The notes: a model not told the origin generated them from the letters alone. Shown: positions 37,290 through 50,100, counted from the first letter of the stretch. The stretch is DNA of 64,000 bases from Rugalucina vietnamica (GCA_964017185.1 OZ024874.1:37734721-37798720); one strand, 5' to 3'. Numbers and translations are program-made.

Positions 37290-39134
37290 CCAGAGGACCA
37301 ATGGTCCTGTAAACGCTCACCTGAGACCTGAGATATATACCAATAAACTTGTTTGACTAGAATGGTAATATACATGTTTATAACCCCAGGGCAGGGTCAG
37401 TGCAAACTCTGGAGTCAATTTCTTCTTTAAATCATAAAGATTCAGTCGATTTGCCAATTACTGCAAGTTTTACCCTTCAAATGACATTGTAAGAATTTTC
37501 CCCATTCAAATGTGTGGGCAAACCTAAGTTGACCTTGCCGTAAAAAGGTCAAGGTCATTCCAGGGTCGGGATTTATACAAACTTTGTTGATGCTTCATGC
37601 CAAGTTTCAAAATCATAGGCCTTCTGGTTCTGGAGAAGATTTTTAAAGGTTTTTGCTATTTATAGCCATGGTGGCCATCTTGGTCATGTGACCTTGACCA
37701 GTTATACAAACTTTCATTCACTCTTCCTAAGAATGCTCCACATAAAGTTTGGCTTTGATTGGCCAAGCGGTTTCAGAGAAGATCTTTGAATATCACTGTA
37801 ATATACATGTATATTGCCCCGGGGTGGGGGCAGACAGACCCCTGGGGTCCAAATTTTTTCAGAATCATCAATCTTAAGTCCACTTGCCCATATCCTGCAA
37901 GTTTTTCCCTACAAATGACATTTTAACACTTTTCCCCATTCAAATGCATGAGCGGCCTATGTTGACCTTGCCGTAAAATAGGTCATGGTCATCCCAGGGT
38001 CATGATTTATATAAACTTTGTAGAGCTCCAGTCACTGATGCTTCACACCAAGTTTCAAAATCATTGGCCTTCTGGTTCTGGAGAAGAAGATTTTTAAAGT
38101 TTTTTTCTATTTATAGCCATGGCAGCCATCTTGGTCATGTGACCTTGACCATTTATATAAACTTTCTTTCCCCCTTCCCAAGGATGCTCCATATGAAGTT
38201 TGGCTTTGATTGGCCAAGCAGTTTCAGGGGAGAAGATGTTTCATTATTATGGAAATATACATGTATATAGCCCCGGGGCAGGGGCAGACAAGCCCCACGG
38301 GCTAAAATTTTCCATTAACATTAATCTTCTGTCCATTTGCTGTAAGTTTTACCCATTAAATAGCATTTTACCATTTTTTCCCATTCAAATGCATTGGCAA
38401 CCCAAGTTGACCTTGCTGTCAAAAAGATCAAGGTCATCGCAGGGTCATGATTTATATAAACTATGATGGGCCCACGTCCCCGATGCTACATACCAAGTTT
38501 CGTGGAAATCGGCCCACTGGTTCTGGAGAAGAAGATTTTTAAAGGTTTTTGCTATTTATAGCCATGGCGGCCATCTTGTTATGTGACCTTGACCATTTAT
38601 ATAAACTTTCTTTCCACCTTCCCAAGGATGCTCCATATGACGTTTGGCTTTGATTGGCCAAGCAGTTTCAGGGGAGATGTTTCATTATTATGGAAATATA
38701 CATGTATATAGCCCCGGGGCAGGGGCAGACAACCCCCCGGGCTAAAATTTTCCATTAACATTAAATTGACCTTACCGTTAAAAAGGTCAAGGTCATCCTA
38801 GGGTCATGATTTATATAAACTATGATTGGCCCACATCCCCAATGCTACATACCAAGTTTCGTGGAAATTGGCCCACTGGTTCTGGAGAAGAAGATTTTTA
38901 AAGGTTTTTGCTATTCATAGCCATGGCAGCCATCTTGGTCATGTGACCTGGACCATTTATATAAACTTTCATTCCCCCTTCCTAAGGATGCTCCACATGA
39001 AGTTTGGCTTTGATTGGCCAAGCGGTTTCAGAGGAGAAGATCTTTGAAATTGTGAACGACAGACAGACGACGGACGGACGCCGGAGCATGGGCATACTAT
39101 AAGCTCACCTGTGAGCCTTCGGCTCAGGTGAGCC
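37290..39134 (-). mobile_element. Element N (family A), inserted in D
   Basis: CCAGAGGACCAATGGTCC at the left; inverted hairpin ending ctcaggtgagcc at the right, with one terminal substitution (T to C). About four core units; the last ones carry a deletion between ggctaaaattttcc and gttaaaaaggtcaagg. Confidence 0.8.
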
Positions 39135-39170
39135 AAAAAATCTGTGCAACCGCATGACACAAAGCTTGTA

Positions 39171-39357
39171 CAGGCCAACCTCATTATAACGCTATCTTTG
39201 GGGTCCATAGAAACAGACCGTGTTATAAGTGAACCGTGTTATAATGAGGTTATTTACTATAGACATATAGCAAAATATTCAACTTGGGAGCCATGACATG
39301 GCCGTGTTATATTGAAAACCGCATTATAATGAGGCGCGTTATAATGAGGTCGAAGTG
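39171..39357. mobile_element. 187-bp TA-flanked MITE (pogo/Tigger-like ends)
   Basis: Ends CAGGCCAACCTCATTATAAC and the inverse of CACTTCGACCTCATTATAAC. TA lies on both sides (39169-39170, 39358-39359). It splits the D phrase gcttg-TA-tatt, intact near 20367. The inner sequence is further copies of ccgtgttataa / ttataatgagg. CAG-type ends with ACCTC-ATTATAACG are typical of pogo/Tigger relatives (from memory). Confidence 0.8.
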
Positions 39358-39605
39358 TATATTTATATGCAACAATGTCATGTGGAGCTCTACATAAATC
39401 CTGCCAATCATGCCCCTGGGGTCAAATATGGACCGACGCCGGGGGGTTGTTATAGGACCCTGACCTTGTATGATGATTTTCAAGTGATCCAAAATGGCGG
39501 ACAAGAGGATACACAATCCAGACAAGATCTGTTTTGCTGATGTAAGTAGGGTTTCAAGGTCACATGGCCAAGATGGTCACCATACCCATTGTCACCATAC
39601 CCATA

Positions 39606-42600
39606 CCAGAGAAACCAATGACCCTGTAAACGCTCACCTGAGATCTGCTACAAATACCAATAAACATGTTTGAATATTATGGTATTTAGCCCACATGCAG
39701 GGGCAGACAAAGCCCTTGGGCCATTTGTTTTCAGAATAATCAATATTCTGTCCATTTGCCAATTTCCCTTCAAAAGACATGTTTACAGTTTTCCCCATTC
39801 AAATGCATAGGGACCCATGATGGTCATGATTTATATACAGATTGCAGTACTTGAGTCATCGATGCTCATGCCAAGTTTCTTTGAAATCGGTAAACCAGTT
39901 CCAGAGAAGAAGATTTTTGAAGGGTTTTACCATTATATGGGCATGGCCGCCATCTTGGTCACGTGACCTTTCCTATAGATACTTCTCTTTGATTGGCCAA
40001 GCGGTTTCAGAGAAGATGTTTGAATATTATGGAAATATACATGTATACTACCCCGGGGTGGGGGCATATGAGCTCCTGGGGACCAATTTTTTTCAGAATC
40101 ATTAATATTCAGTCATACTGAGCATTTCCAGCAAGACTCACTTTAAATGACATTTTAAAAGTTTTCCCAATTCAAATGCATTGGCGACCTATGTTGACCT
40201 TGCCATAAAATAGGTCAAGGCCATCACAGATTCGTGATTTAAATAAACATTGTAGTACTTGAGTTACTTCATGCCAAGTTTCATTGAAATCGGTCCAGCA
40301 GTTCTGGAGAAGAAGATTTTTGAAGGGTTTTTACCATATATGGGCGTGGCGGCCGTCTTGGTAATGTGACCTGGATTATTTATAAACGCATTGGTTCCCT
40401 AGGTCAAAGTCATCAATAGGTCAGTCATCCCAAGGTCATAATTTATATATACATTGTGGACATTGAGTTCCTTATGCTACATGCCAACTTTCAAGGGTTC
40501 TGGAGAAGAAGATTTTTAAAGGTTTTTACCACATATGGGCGTGGCGGCCATCTTGGTCATGTGACCTGGATTATTTATATCTCGAAGGAAGATCACCGGA
40601 GATGAATGTAGGTCACGTGATTGCCAATTCGCGGACGATACGAGATTTGGGTGAGAGTTCATTTGATTCTGCCATTTGTATACGAACAGTTAAGCTAAAA
40701 TCTTGTTGAATTTTATCACATGGAGTCGGATTATAAAACTTATTATTTTTTTTATAAAAAAATAAAAGAAAAAGTGTTAATTATATAGATGATTTGCTTT
40801 TAAAGGTATATTCAATGCATTATCTAGTGTAATTTTTGGTCAATGATGAAGGGCTTCTTCGCGGTCCATGGGACTGTTTTTCCAAAATGGCGGAAAGGTC
40901 GGATTTCATGCCCCAATTGTGCACCGATCTTGGGCTAAACGAAGCGTCTTAAGTCTTTGGTACTCTCAAATATTTGAAGCTTGTATGTTATAGAAGTTTG
41001 GAAACTATTTGATTTATCGGCATACCGCGCAAGTTTATAAAAATAGGCAAAATGGCGGAAAATCGCCTTTTTTGATTATTTTTGCATAGCCAAATTGCGT
41101 CAGGTAAAGCTTTCGAAACATGACGCATGCGCTTAATTTCACACTTTAATCATAAAGTACAGATATTTTTCCACACAAGTAAGTATGTTTCAAATTAGAA
41201 AGTCGAAAATGAGATGCTGTCCCAGTGCCACAAATATCGTGATTTTTTGGGATTTTCAGTACTTGTACACTTCATGATATGGAAATGATAAGAGATACAT
41301 TTTTATTCAATTTTCATACCTTTTTTGATTAACAGCTCAATTTGGTGTCAAAATGGGTACTTGTCATTGACTAATTATCAACGTTTGACACTGCAGTTAA
41401 GTGACAACAAACAAGGGATTAAAGCAATCAACAACTGTGGAGGTCATGATCATAAATTTTGCCAAATTCGTTTCTGCAGAACAGAAACGAAAAGTCTTGT
41501 AACTTCCTAAGTTTTTGTCCGATTTTGAAGAACTTTTTACCAAAAAAAGGGGCACAGAATGTAGATTAAGAAAAAGGGCATGGCGCTTTAGAAAAGGCGC
41601 ATGGTGCGGCGCCATAGTGAAAGTGGCTAGGGGAAACGCTACAATGTTTCATCATCCCAATCAAGAAAACCATCTTTTCCGTACGACATTATGACACAAA
41701 AGGAAATGCGTACGCGACTACATGTACTTTTGTACATTTGTTTATTTTGGCCTTTCTGTTTCATCATGATTAAAGGGAGTTTTTTAGGATTAACGAACTA
41801 TTTAAGGTAATTAAGTGAATTAATTGGTGACATTTAAATGTTCGTTGTTGCGGCGATGTCAATTCCTAATTAAGACCAATTTAGACATTCAAAGTGTTAT
41901 GCACCACTGGAAAAATATTCAATCAAAACATGAATGATGTACATTCTGTCGCATTTAGTCTGCTTAATCTTTATAATGATTATTATAATGTTTGCCAAGA
42001 GAAGAAATGAAACCCATACATGTTTGAAGTAATCAAACTGAATTAATGTAAAAGTAAACTGAGGTATAAACGCGAGAATTAGCGCAGCGGTTTCTTACCT
42101 TTTTTAGCAACCCTATCGTGTTTGGTATCAAATTGTAGCAAAAAAAATGACTGCGATGATCTGTGATGCAATTTGAATGTTTATTTCAATTTTCCACAAT
42201 CGTCTGACGATTTTAAAAATGAAGGAAAATGTTGCAAAAAAACAGGCTTATCAATTTTTTTCTTATAGCGACCATTATTATCTGAATCATTGCTTCATTT
42301 ACCTGGATTTTGACTCGACAACGCACAGGTAATTTTTCCGATAATGGTATTGTAGTTACGTCTCCGGTACATATTGCTTCGAGTTTATATATACATTGGT
42401 TCCCCCTTCCTATAGATGCTTCATATAAAATTTGGCTTTGATTGGCCAAGCAGTTTCAGAGAAGAAGATGATTGAATATTATGGAAATATACATGTATAC
42501 TGCCCCAAGGTGAGGGCATATGAGCACCTGGGGACCTTTTTTTTCAGAATCATTAATATTCAGTCCTACTGCGCATCTCCAGCAAGACTCACTTTAAATG

Positions 42601-43437
42601 ACATTTTAAAAGTTTTCCCCATTGGCAACCTAAGTTGACCTTGCCATAAAACAGGTCAAGGTCATCTCAGGCTCATGATTTATATATACATTGTAGTACT
42701 TGAGTCATCGATACTTCATGCCAAGTTTTGTTGAAATTGGTCCAGCAGTTCCGGAGAAGAAGATTTTTGAAGGGTATTTACCATATATGGGCGTGGTGGC
42801 CATCTTGGTAATGTGACCTGGATTATTTTTAAACGCATTGGTTCCCTATTGCCATAGATGCTTGATATAAATTTTGGCTTTGATTGGCCAAGTGGTTTCA
42901 GGGAAGAAGATCTTTGAATATTATGGTAATATACATCTATATTGCCCTGGGGTGGGGGCATATGAGCCCCTGGGGTCCTTTTTTTTCAGAATCATTAATA
43001 TTCAGTCCTACTGCCTATTTCCTGCAAGACTTTCACTTTAAATGACATCTTAAAAGTTTTCCCCATTCAAAAGCATTGGCAACCTATGTTGACCTTTCCG
43101 TATAATAGGTCAAAGTCATCCCAAGGTCATAATTTATATATACATTGTTCACCTTGAGTCCCTTATGCTACATGCCAAGTTTCAAGATCCTAGGCGTTTG
43201 GGTTCTGGAGAAGAAGATTTTTAAAGGTTTTTACCATATATGGGCATGGCGGCCATCTTGGTGATGTGACCTGGATTATATACATTGGTTCCCCCTTCAT
43301 ATAAAATTTGGCTTTGATTGGCCAAGTGCTTTCAGAGGGGAAGATCTTTGAAATTGTGGACGGACGACGGAGGGACGAATGCCGGATCATGGCCATCCTA
43401 TAAGCCCAACTTGTGAGCCTAACGGCTCAGGTGAGCT
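39606..43437 (-). mobile_element. Element O (family A), interrupted by P
   Basis: Left: decayed inverted 3' end (CCAGAGAAACCAATGACCC). Right: ACGGACGACGG microsatellite and inverted hairpin to 43437. The core is diverged. It contains a perfect GGTCACGTGACC palindrome at 39957-39968 where sister copies read GGTCATGTGACC. Element P (40581-42383) interrupts it. Confidence 0.75.
40581..42383. mobile_element. 1.8-kb TIR element P with 7-bp target duplication
   Basis: TTTATAT occurs at 40574-40580 and 42384-42390. Removing one copy plus the insert restores the family-A phrase ggattatttatat-acattgg. Ends are imperfect inverted repeats: CTCGAAGGAAGATCACCGGA on the left and the inverse of CTCGAAGCAATATGTACCGG on the right. 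No transposase frame; the longest open frames (41325-41510, 41397-41615) resemble nothing. A 7-bp duplication is compatible with P-like or hAT-related elements, but the superfamily is undetermined. Confidence 0.75.
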
Positions 43438-43514
43438 AAAAACCAAACTACTTTGTCCAGTGACTGTAATTGTTGACTCTCAGGTAAGCAATCGTTGCCC
43501 TTGGGCTACTTGTT

Positions 43515-43896
43515 AACAATATTGAGAACCAGAGTTTAGGCATTTGCTGTCTAAAATTTATATGCTATCCTAAACATGGCATTTTGACAAGCAGTCTAAA
43601 GGACAAGAATTTCTCACCCGAGAACCTAGGAGCTGCTGCAGGACATAGCTCGCCCAAATCATGCTTTGACTCTAAAGCTATTTGAGTTCCTAAAACATTA
43701 ACCAAAAACATCAATATAAAATTTCGAAGTCCATGACCTTGACCTCAAGGTCACTTCACTGGGGCATCCATTCCTGGTAAAGCATGGTAATATCAACCAG
43801 ACCTACCCAGACGTTTTCTAAAAACTAAAATGTAAACATTTGAATATAATCTTGAATCAAAGGTCACTCAAGTGGGTAAGGATAAGCAATACCAAA
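43515..43896. mobile_element. Fragments of family G
   Basis: Contains gagctgctgcaggacatagc at about 43631, a decayed relative of the family-G hairpin end, and a palindrome TGACCTTGACCTCAAGGTCA at 43734-43753. No clean ends. Confidence 0.5.
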
Positions 43897-43897
43897 T

Positions 43898-44868
43898 AAG
43901 AGCTGTCGCAGGACAGCGTAGCTCGCCTGACTTGTGCTTTGCCACTAAACTTATCAAATTCTTACCCATGACCTTGACCCCAAGGTCGCTCAGGTGGGTT
44001 GTAATGGTACAGCATAAAATTTCAGACCAATATCCACAAACATGCAAAGTTTCAACTTGATCCATCAACACAGAGATATATAGACTTCAAAAATTTTTAA
44101 CCCAAAACTTTAACATGACCTTGACCTCAAGTTCACCCAGGGTGGGTCATAATGGTACAGCATAAAACTTCAGACCAATATCTACCAACATGCGAAGTAT
44201 CAACTTGATCCATCTACATGTTCAAGAGATATAGACTTCTAAAAACTTTAACCGAAAACTTTAACAAAAAAATTATAAGTCTGTGACCTTGACCTCAAGA
44301 TATAGACTTCTAAAAACTTTAATGAAAAAGTCACTACAGCACGAAATATAGGTAAATGTTACTAGATCAATGTGGGTGCAAAGTCGGGACATCGAGGAGA
44401 AGCCATATGCAAGGTTTGATGGTTGTAGGGTTTATAGTTGATGAGATATTAAGGGTTGGCTTAAAAAATGACAAAGTCACTGGAGCATGAAATATAGGTC
44501 AAGGTCAGTAGGTCAATGTGGGTGCCGAGTCGGGACATCGAGGAGAAGCCTTATGTAAGGTTTGACAGTTCTAGGCTTTACAGTTGATGAGAAACTAACA
44601 CAGCATCTGAGCATTGTACAAAGGTGTTCTAGATATTGATCTCTAGCCCCGCCCCCAGGCACGACCCCACGGGTCCCTTCACACTAAATCACAGAGGACC
44701 CTCATATGCAGCAATGTTCCAAATATGAATGATTTCTGGTCAGTGACTATCAAGATATAACAATTTTAAAAACTTTAATCGAAAGTGTGACACGGACACG
44801 GACGCACACGTAAATGCGGACGACCGAGGTGACAACAATAGCTCTGTGCACTTCGTGCAGGCGAGCTA
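43898..44868 (-). mobile_element. Element G (family G), complete
   Basis: Left end AAGAGCTGTCGCAGGACAGC, a hairpin (GCTGTC/GACAGC), then TAGCTCGCCTG. Right end tgcacttcgtgcaggcgagc, a hairpin whose outer part inverts the left AGCTCGCCTG. The core repeats phrases such as tggtacagcataaaa and tgatccatc, with TGACCTTGACC sites. In - orientation this is the same plan as family A: 5' hairpin, tandem core, subterminal inverted motif, 3' stem-loop. No gene. Confidence 0.75.
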
Positions 44869-45017
44869 ACAATAGACTATATCAACTTGATCAATCCACA
44901 TTTCAGAGATAGACTTGATTTTTAAAGTATTAGGCTTATTGTTTTAAATTTTGAGCTTGACTTCAAGGTCATTCAAGTGGGAAGGGATGGTACAGCATAA
45001 AACATCAGACTAATATA
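44869..45017. other. Further family-G core sequence
   Basis: tatcaacttgatcaatccac and tggtacagcataaaac match the core of G. The piece is cut by the MITE at 45018 and seems to resume after 45862 (ccacatgttcaagatat). Confidence 0.5.
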
Positions 45018-45860
45018 TACTTATTCGCAAAAGAAACGCGAAAAAAAAATAATTTTTTTTTTTTCTTTCAATAACATCAAACTTTATTTTAGTGATATGA
45101 ATTTCTATAGTCCCATTAATTCTCCATCCCACAATTTGAAAATCAAGACGTTAAGACTTACTCTTGTCGCGTTACCACGAAAAAAAATCGTTACCCCACT
45201 TTTCCATAGCAAAAGGGTTAAGATACCCTTAATTATCTTTCAAAAAGTTTCCAAACTGACAACGGTATTCGAAGGTGATGGAGGAGACAAAATCAAATCA
45301 GAAAAAAATTATGCCTCCTTCGACGCTTATTTCTTGTACGTGAAGTCTTTTTTATTTTTGATGTAAATAGCCGTTTTCTATCACATGAATAGACTAACCC
45401 AAAATCTTTTAGTGCCATAAGATAGCTGTTGACATACTGAACTGACATCTGAAGAATCGTGATATGAAAGACCATAATGTGTCTGTAGTGGACAATAATG
45501 ACGATTTGAAAACAATAGGCTGACGTCAACAGATAAACGCGACCACTGGGAGCATTGACAAGCGGTATTTTTCAAATATTTTTTTACGATTTCTTTAGTT
45601 TATACATCCGGCCACTACATCATACCATCTGTTTTCAAATCGCATGAATCATTAATGTTTTAGATGCAATTTTGTTATACACCAGCTCGTACACAAACGT
45701 CATTACAACGTCATAATGAAATATGCTACAAAATTCTAATTTTGGTCGATTGTTCCTTACTGTGATTACTCATTAGCCATGTCACTTAAAACTCCATCAA
45801 AATGATCATTTTCAAGAAAATGGGTTTCAATTTTTTTCGCGTATATTTTGCGGATAAGTA
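45018..45860. mobile_element. Tc1/mariner-like MITE, TA-flanked
   Basis: Ends TACTTATTCGCAAAAGAAAC and the inverse of TACTTATCCGCAAAATATAC; TA on each side (45016-45017, 45861-45862). AT-rich with no transposase; the 45097-45366 frame is not recognisable. The gcaaaagaaacgcg subterminal phrase recalls Tc1/mariner ends in aquatic invertebrates (memory, not search). Confidence 0.7.
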
Positions 45861-45862
45861 TA

Positions 45863-46886
45863 TAATAACAGGCATAGTGATCCATAGTATTCCACATGTT
45901 CAAGATATATAATTTACATGATCCAGATCCCCAGTCTTAACAAAAAGTGCCGGTCTGTTGGTCAAAAACAACAAAATTTCATTCTGACTGACAAAATACT
46001 TTATTATATCAAGACAAATGTCCGGCAAAAATTACCAAAATTACAATGATAACATATAGAACTATTGGGTTTTGTACAGCGAAAAACTTGCATTCTGCCA
46101 GACAGCTGTCCTGCAGCTGAAAAAAGATTTCATGTAGGTTGGAACCCATGAACAAGCTGGCCACCATGGTCAAAACTTATCTCCAAAACAAGAAGACCTA
46201 CTGTTTGTTTGATATGTTGCTTTTCATCTCAATCAAAAGCTATGGGCATGCCTGAAAATTGTCTCCATTTTATGGGACTACTACCTAACACTCAGATGTC
46301 CCGATACGCAAAATCAATAATCCGACCAAAGCAGTTTATCAATAATCGAGTGGTCAGCCAGTTATAAGCTTTGCCTGGAGGCACCAGCAGCCCATCTTTT
46401 TCTCACAGCCCCAATGGCCGCGCCCCAGACGGCCTAAGATCTTGAAAACTTTGCACATATAGCAGTTGAGACTCAAGCTCTACTGTAGCAATATTCATAT
46501 ATCATTTTAATCATGACCTTGGTATGACCTTGATCTACTTTATGAGAAAGTCAGATTTAGCCCCCTTTGCATTTAAAACAACAACAAAAAAAATGGTGGA
46601 TGCCAGATCATGGGTATCGTATATAGTCACCTGGTGAGCCGGCAGCTCAGGTGAGACCCAGATCAGGTGAGTGTTTTCTGAACCAATGTCCTCTGGTTTG
46701 ATATGCAGACATATCCAGCTGATGACTGCTACTATGCATCTTTTATCAAAAAGGTTCCGAACCAAATATTGCAGTAACTTCTCTAACCACCCTAATAGGA
46801 TGTCAACTATACCTTACTGGAATGCATCAAATTCTCAAAAATCTGCAGGGTATTATTTGTATGTAAAATAAATTGGCAAATGGAGT
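45863..46886. other. LRR gene 3' flank with decayed family-A copy
   Basis: From about 46140 to 46697 there is a heavily decayed hairpin-ended element: ccaccatggtcaaaac, atgaccttggtatgacc, a weakened hairpin at about 46624-46656 (gtgagccggcagctcagg) and GATCAGGTGAGTG followed by ccaatgtcctctggttt. The rest shows nothing. No canonical AATAAA was found on the - strand just after the LRR stop codon. Confidence 0.5.
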
Positions 46887-47118
46887 CTACATATTAGCAA
46901 TATGATCAGCCATATTGTGTCCATGGTAATCAGCTATTAGAATATGTGTGAGATATTGAAATTGTGATCTGATTTCTGTATGTAGTCTTCCACCAGGGAT
47001 ATGTTCATCTAAAATCATTCCACTGATATTTAGTTTTCTGAGACCTGGCTGTGTCATTGCAGGCTTGCTCAGTGACTTTGCAGCAGTCAACAGATCCCTC
47101 CCATGTATATTGCACGAA
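46887..47118 (-). CDS. LRR gene, last exon
   Basis: Acceptor TTTGTATTTCAG ends at 47119. One base (T) completes the AG left by the previous exon to give Ser. Reads SCNIHGRDLL ... LRKLNISGMILDEHIPG and stays open to TAG at 46887-46889. The last ~35 residues (including LTHILIADYHG) still look LRR-like. An alternative donor inside (CCTG-GTGGAA) is weak, so I take this as the terminal exon. Confidence 0.65.
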
Positions 47119-50100
47119 CTGAAATACAAACAAACCTCTTTCATCTTGCAGGAGATAGAAAATAGAAAAAGCCAGAAATGTTTATACCATAAATACGCAA
47201 AGCAGAACACAGGAGGCTGCAAACACTGGTTAAGATCAATGAACCAGTGCAGAAATTCGGATTCATTTGGTTTTGTATCCTGAACCCTTTATATCCAGAA
47301 GTCAAACCACTTCCAAGTGATCCAGCTTACGTTTGATCACTGAAACAAAACATGGGTGATTGCTATTCTTGCATTTTCACACAAAATCAATTAAAATCTC
47401 TTGAAAATAACATTAACAACGTAAAATCTCACTGAAAACCACAGAGCTTCTTCAATGTCAGCCATTTTGTTTCTACATAATACAATGATGTCGCATTGAT
47501 AAATGACATTGACAGATTAAAGCCAAACCCCATGTTCAAACAAAACGTGAATTTGAACATGGGTTTTGCTGTTTGAACACGACTATCTGCCTAATTAAAA
47601 ACAGCTTCAAACAGCTATATAGGGATCAAACATTATTTTCCATTCATTAACATTCACCAGGTCCTGAGGGGAGTGTTGAAAACCGAAGGCGTTGCACGAA
47701 GTTTTCAACACTCCCCAAAGGGACTTAGCGAATGTTAATGAATGACAAAATCAATTATGATCGCTGTTATTCCATAAATTCTGCATGATGGTGCACTTTA
47801 TTTTACGGCCTTGTCACATTTTCATACCCTTAAAAGCATTCATACTTATGCTTGTTCCAGGCGGAGCTCAATAACTAACTCATTATTAGCACATGCTTTG
47901 GGTGGTGTAAATGCGGTGTATGCACACATGCGAACTGCCTCGTTAATACACAACTTTTTTCTTCATTAATATACACCTGCTAATATCATGTGACACAGGT
48001 ATTTATGCAATAATGGTCCTTAGAATGCTCACCTGAGATTTAGTCTTTGCTAAATGACCTTTGGCTAAGGTCATGTTGGTCAAGGTAAAAAATACCCTTG
48101 ATGCTTCATACAAACTTTCATTGAAATCAGTCCACAAGTCCAGAGAAAAAGACTTTTTCAGGGTTTTTATATTGGTATATTAGCATGGCAGCCACCTTGG
48201 TCATGTGACCTTGACCATTTATATTACTTTGATTACCCTTTACAAGGATACTCCAATGATTGGCTGGGTGGTTTTAGAGTAGAAGGATGTTTTAATTTTT
48301 ATTGTAAACGACAATTGGCCAAGGTCAAGAAAATACCATTACCTTGAAAACTCGCATAACTTTATTTATTAACTCATTAGGTAGTCTGTATCTACCTACT
48401 TTCAATTCATAGGCTATAAAACTTTCTGGAAAATCCAATGTTTTTTTTCCACATTAAAAAGCCTGTGTGACCATATTTGACCTTGCACTAAAATAGGTCA
48501 AGGTCATAATTTATACAAGCTATGATGGACCAGAGTCCCTGATGCTACATACCAAGTTTCATAGAAATCGGCCCACCCATTCTAGAGAAAATTTTCTAAG
48601 GTTTTAACCACATAAGGGCATAGCTGTCATCTAGCTCATGTGGCCTGGATCATTTATATAACATTTGGATCTCCCTTCCTAAGGATACTACATATAAAAT
48701 TTGGCTTTGATTAGTCAAGTGGTATCAGAGAAAATTAATATGTAAATAACCTTTGGCCAAGGTGAAGAAATAACCTTCACCCTGAATAATCACATAACTT
48801 CATTAACTCAGTTGTCTGTATCTACCTACTTTCAGGTCATAGGCTACAAAACTTCCTGAAAAAATCTATTTTCACTTTTCTTAAACGCCTACGTGACAAA
48901 TTTTGACCTTGCCTTAAAATAAGTCTAGGTCAACCCAAGGTTGATACAAACGTTGATGGGCCAGAGTCTTCGATGCTACAAAGCAAGTTTCGCTGAAATT
49001 TGTTCACTGGTTCTGAAGAAGGTTTTTGAAATTTTTTGCTATTTATAGCAAGGGCGGCCATCTTGGTCATGTGATCTAGGCCATTTATACAATGGTTATG
49101 CTTTCTCTAGGATGCTTCACATGAAGTTAGGCTTTGATTGGCCAAGTGGTTTCAGAGGGGATGTTTGGACTACAACAACAACAACAATGGACACAAGAGC
49201 ATGCCTCTACTATAAGATCACCTATAAGCTCAGGTGTGCTAACACGATATGTGTTGTTGGCAGAAAAAAAATATTTAAGACTGAATGTGCATCATATAAT
49301 ATGAATCACCCTGTACCTTAGGTCAAGCTCCTGCAATCTCCTACATCTGTTTGTAACCAATAAACTTGACAAAAACTGGGCACCACTGGGACCTGGAAAG
49401 TAATGTAGTTTTACGTAATAAATGTTGTATATACATGTAATACTGAACAATGGTGAAAATGCTACACATATACAGCCAATGCAACTCTTCAATAAAATTT
49501 GAATAACTTTTTGTAGTTGATTCACTGGAAATTTTGCATATATGTAGCCCAGCCACTTTCAAAGACGACCTGTGAAAAACAGCTGTCAGACTTCTTTCGT
49601 TTGCCTACAACTGCGCAAAAACTAAGGAAGAGGGCATTGTGAAAAATGAAGAAAATCAGCAATTTTGATGAATTTTGTCACTAAATTGCGCATATCAACC
49701 TTTTCTTTAGCAGCAAACACAGTGAAAAACAAATTGTACTCCTTGGCAGGTTTCTGTCTTAATGAATGAAATCATTCCACAAGTATGGGGTCACAAAAAT
49801 GACCATGTCAATTCCGTATTGTCTGTGCTCATTGAAATAAGCATATGACATTGGTGTGTAACGCCCCCCTCCCCCCCCCGCCCCAAATGCTGATAATAAT
49901 AATTATGACTTCATTAGCTCACCTGAGCCGAAGGCTCACAGATGAGCTTATAGGATAGGTAGGCACCCGGCACCTGTCCTTCCTTGTCATCCACCATTTT
50001 TAAAGATCTTCTCTGAAACAACTTGGCCAATCAAAGCCAAATTTTACATGAAGCATCTATAGGAAGGGGAAACCAATGTGTTAATCCAGATCCAAGTCAC

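Larger units (their letters stand above)
15391..43514 (+). mobile_element. Host element D (family B), interrupted by many insertions
   Basis: 5' end at 15391 (AGCTCACCTGATCC, slightly decayed hairpin). 3' end at about 43468-43514: GACTCTCAGGTAAGC, then ttgcccttgggctacttgtt. D pieces are 15391-15484, 23308-23845, 25598-25989, roughly 31490-31718, 32477-32621, 35574-35593, 37125-37289, 39135-39605 and 43438-43514. They share a core of ~135-165-bp repeats (ctccgaaaccacaaggccca; tttataaatcctgcc; cccctggggt). The first two pieces join into the same order seen in uninterrupted relative B (18697-20687), which supports treating them as one element. The region 28083-31490 holds insertions whose exact borders with D are less certain. 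Confidence 0.65.
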
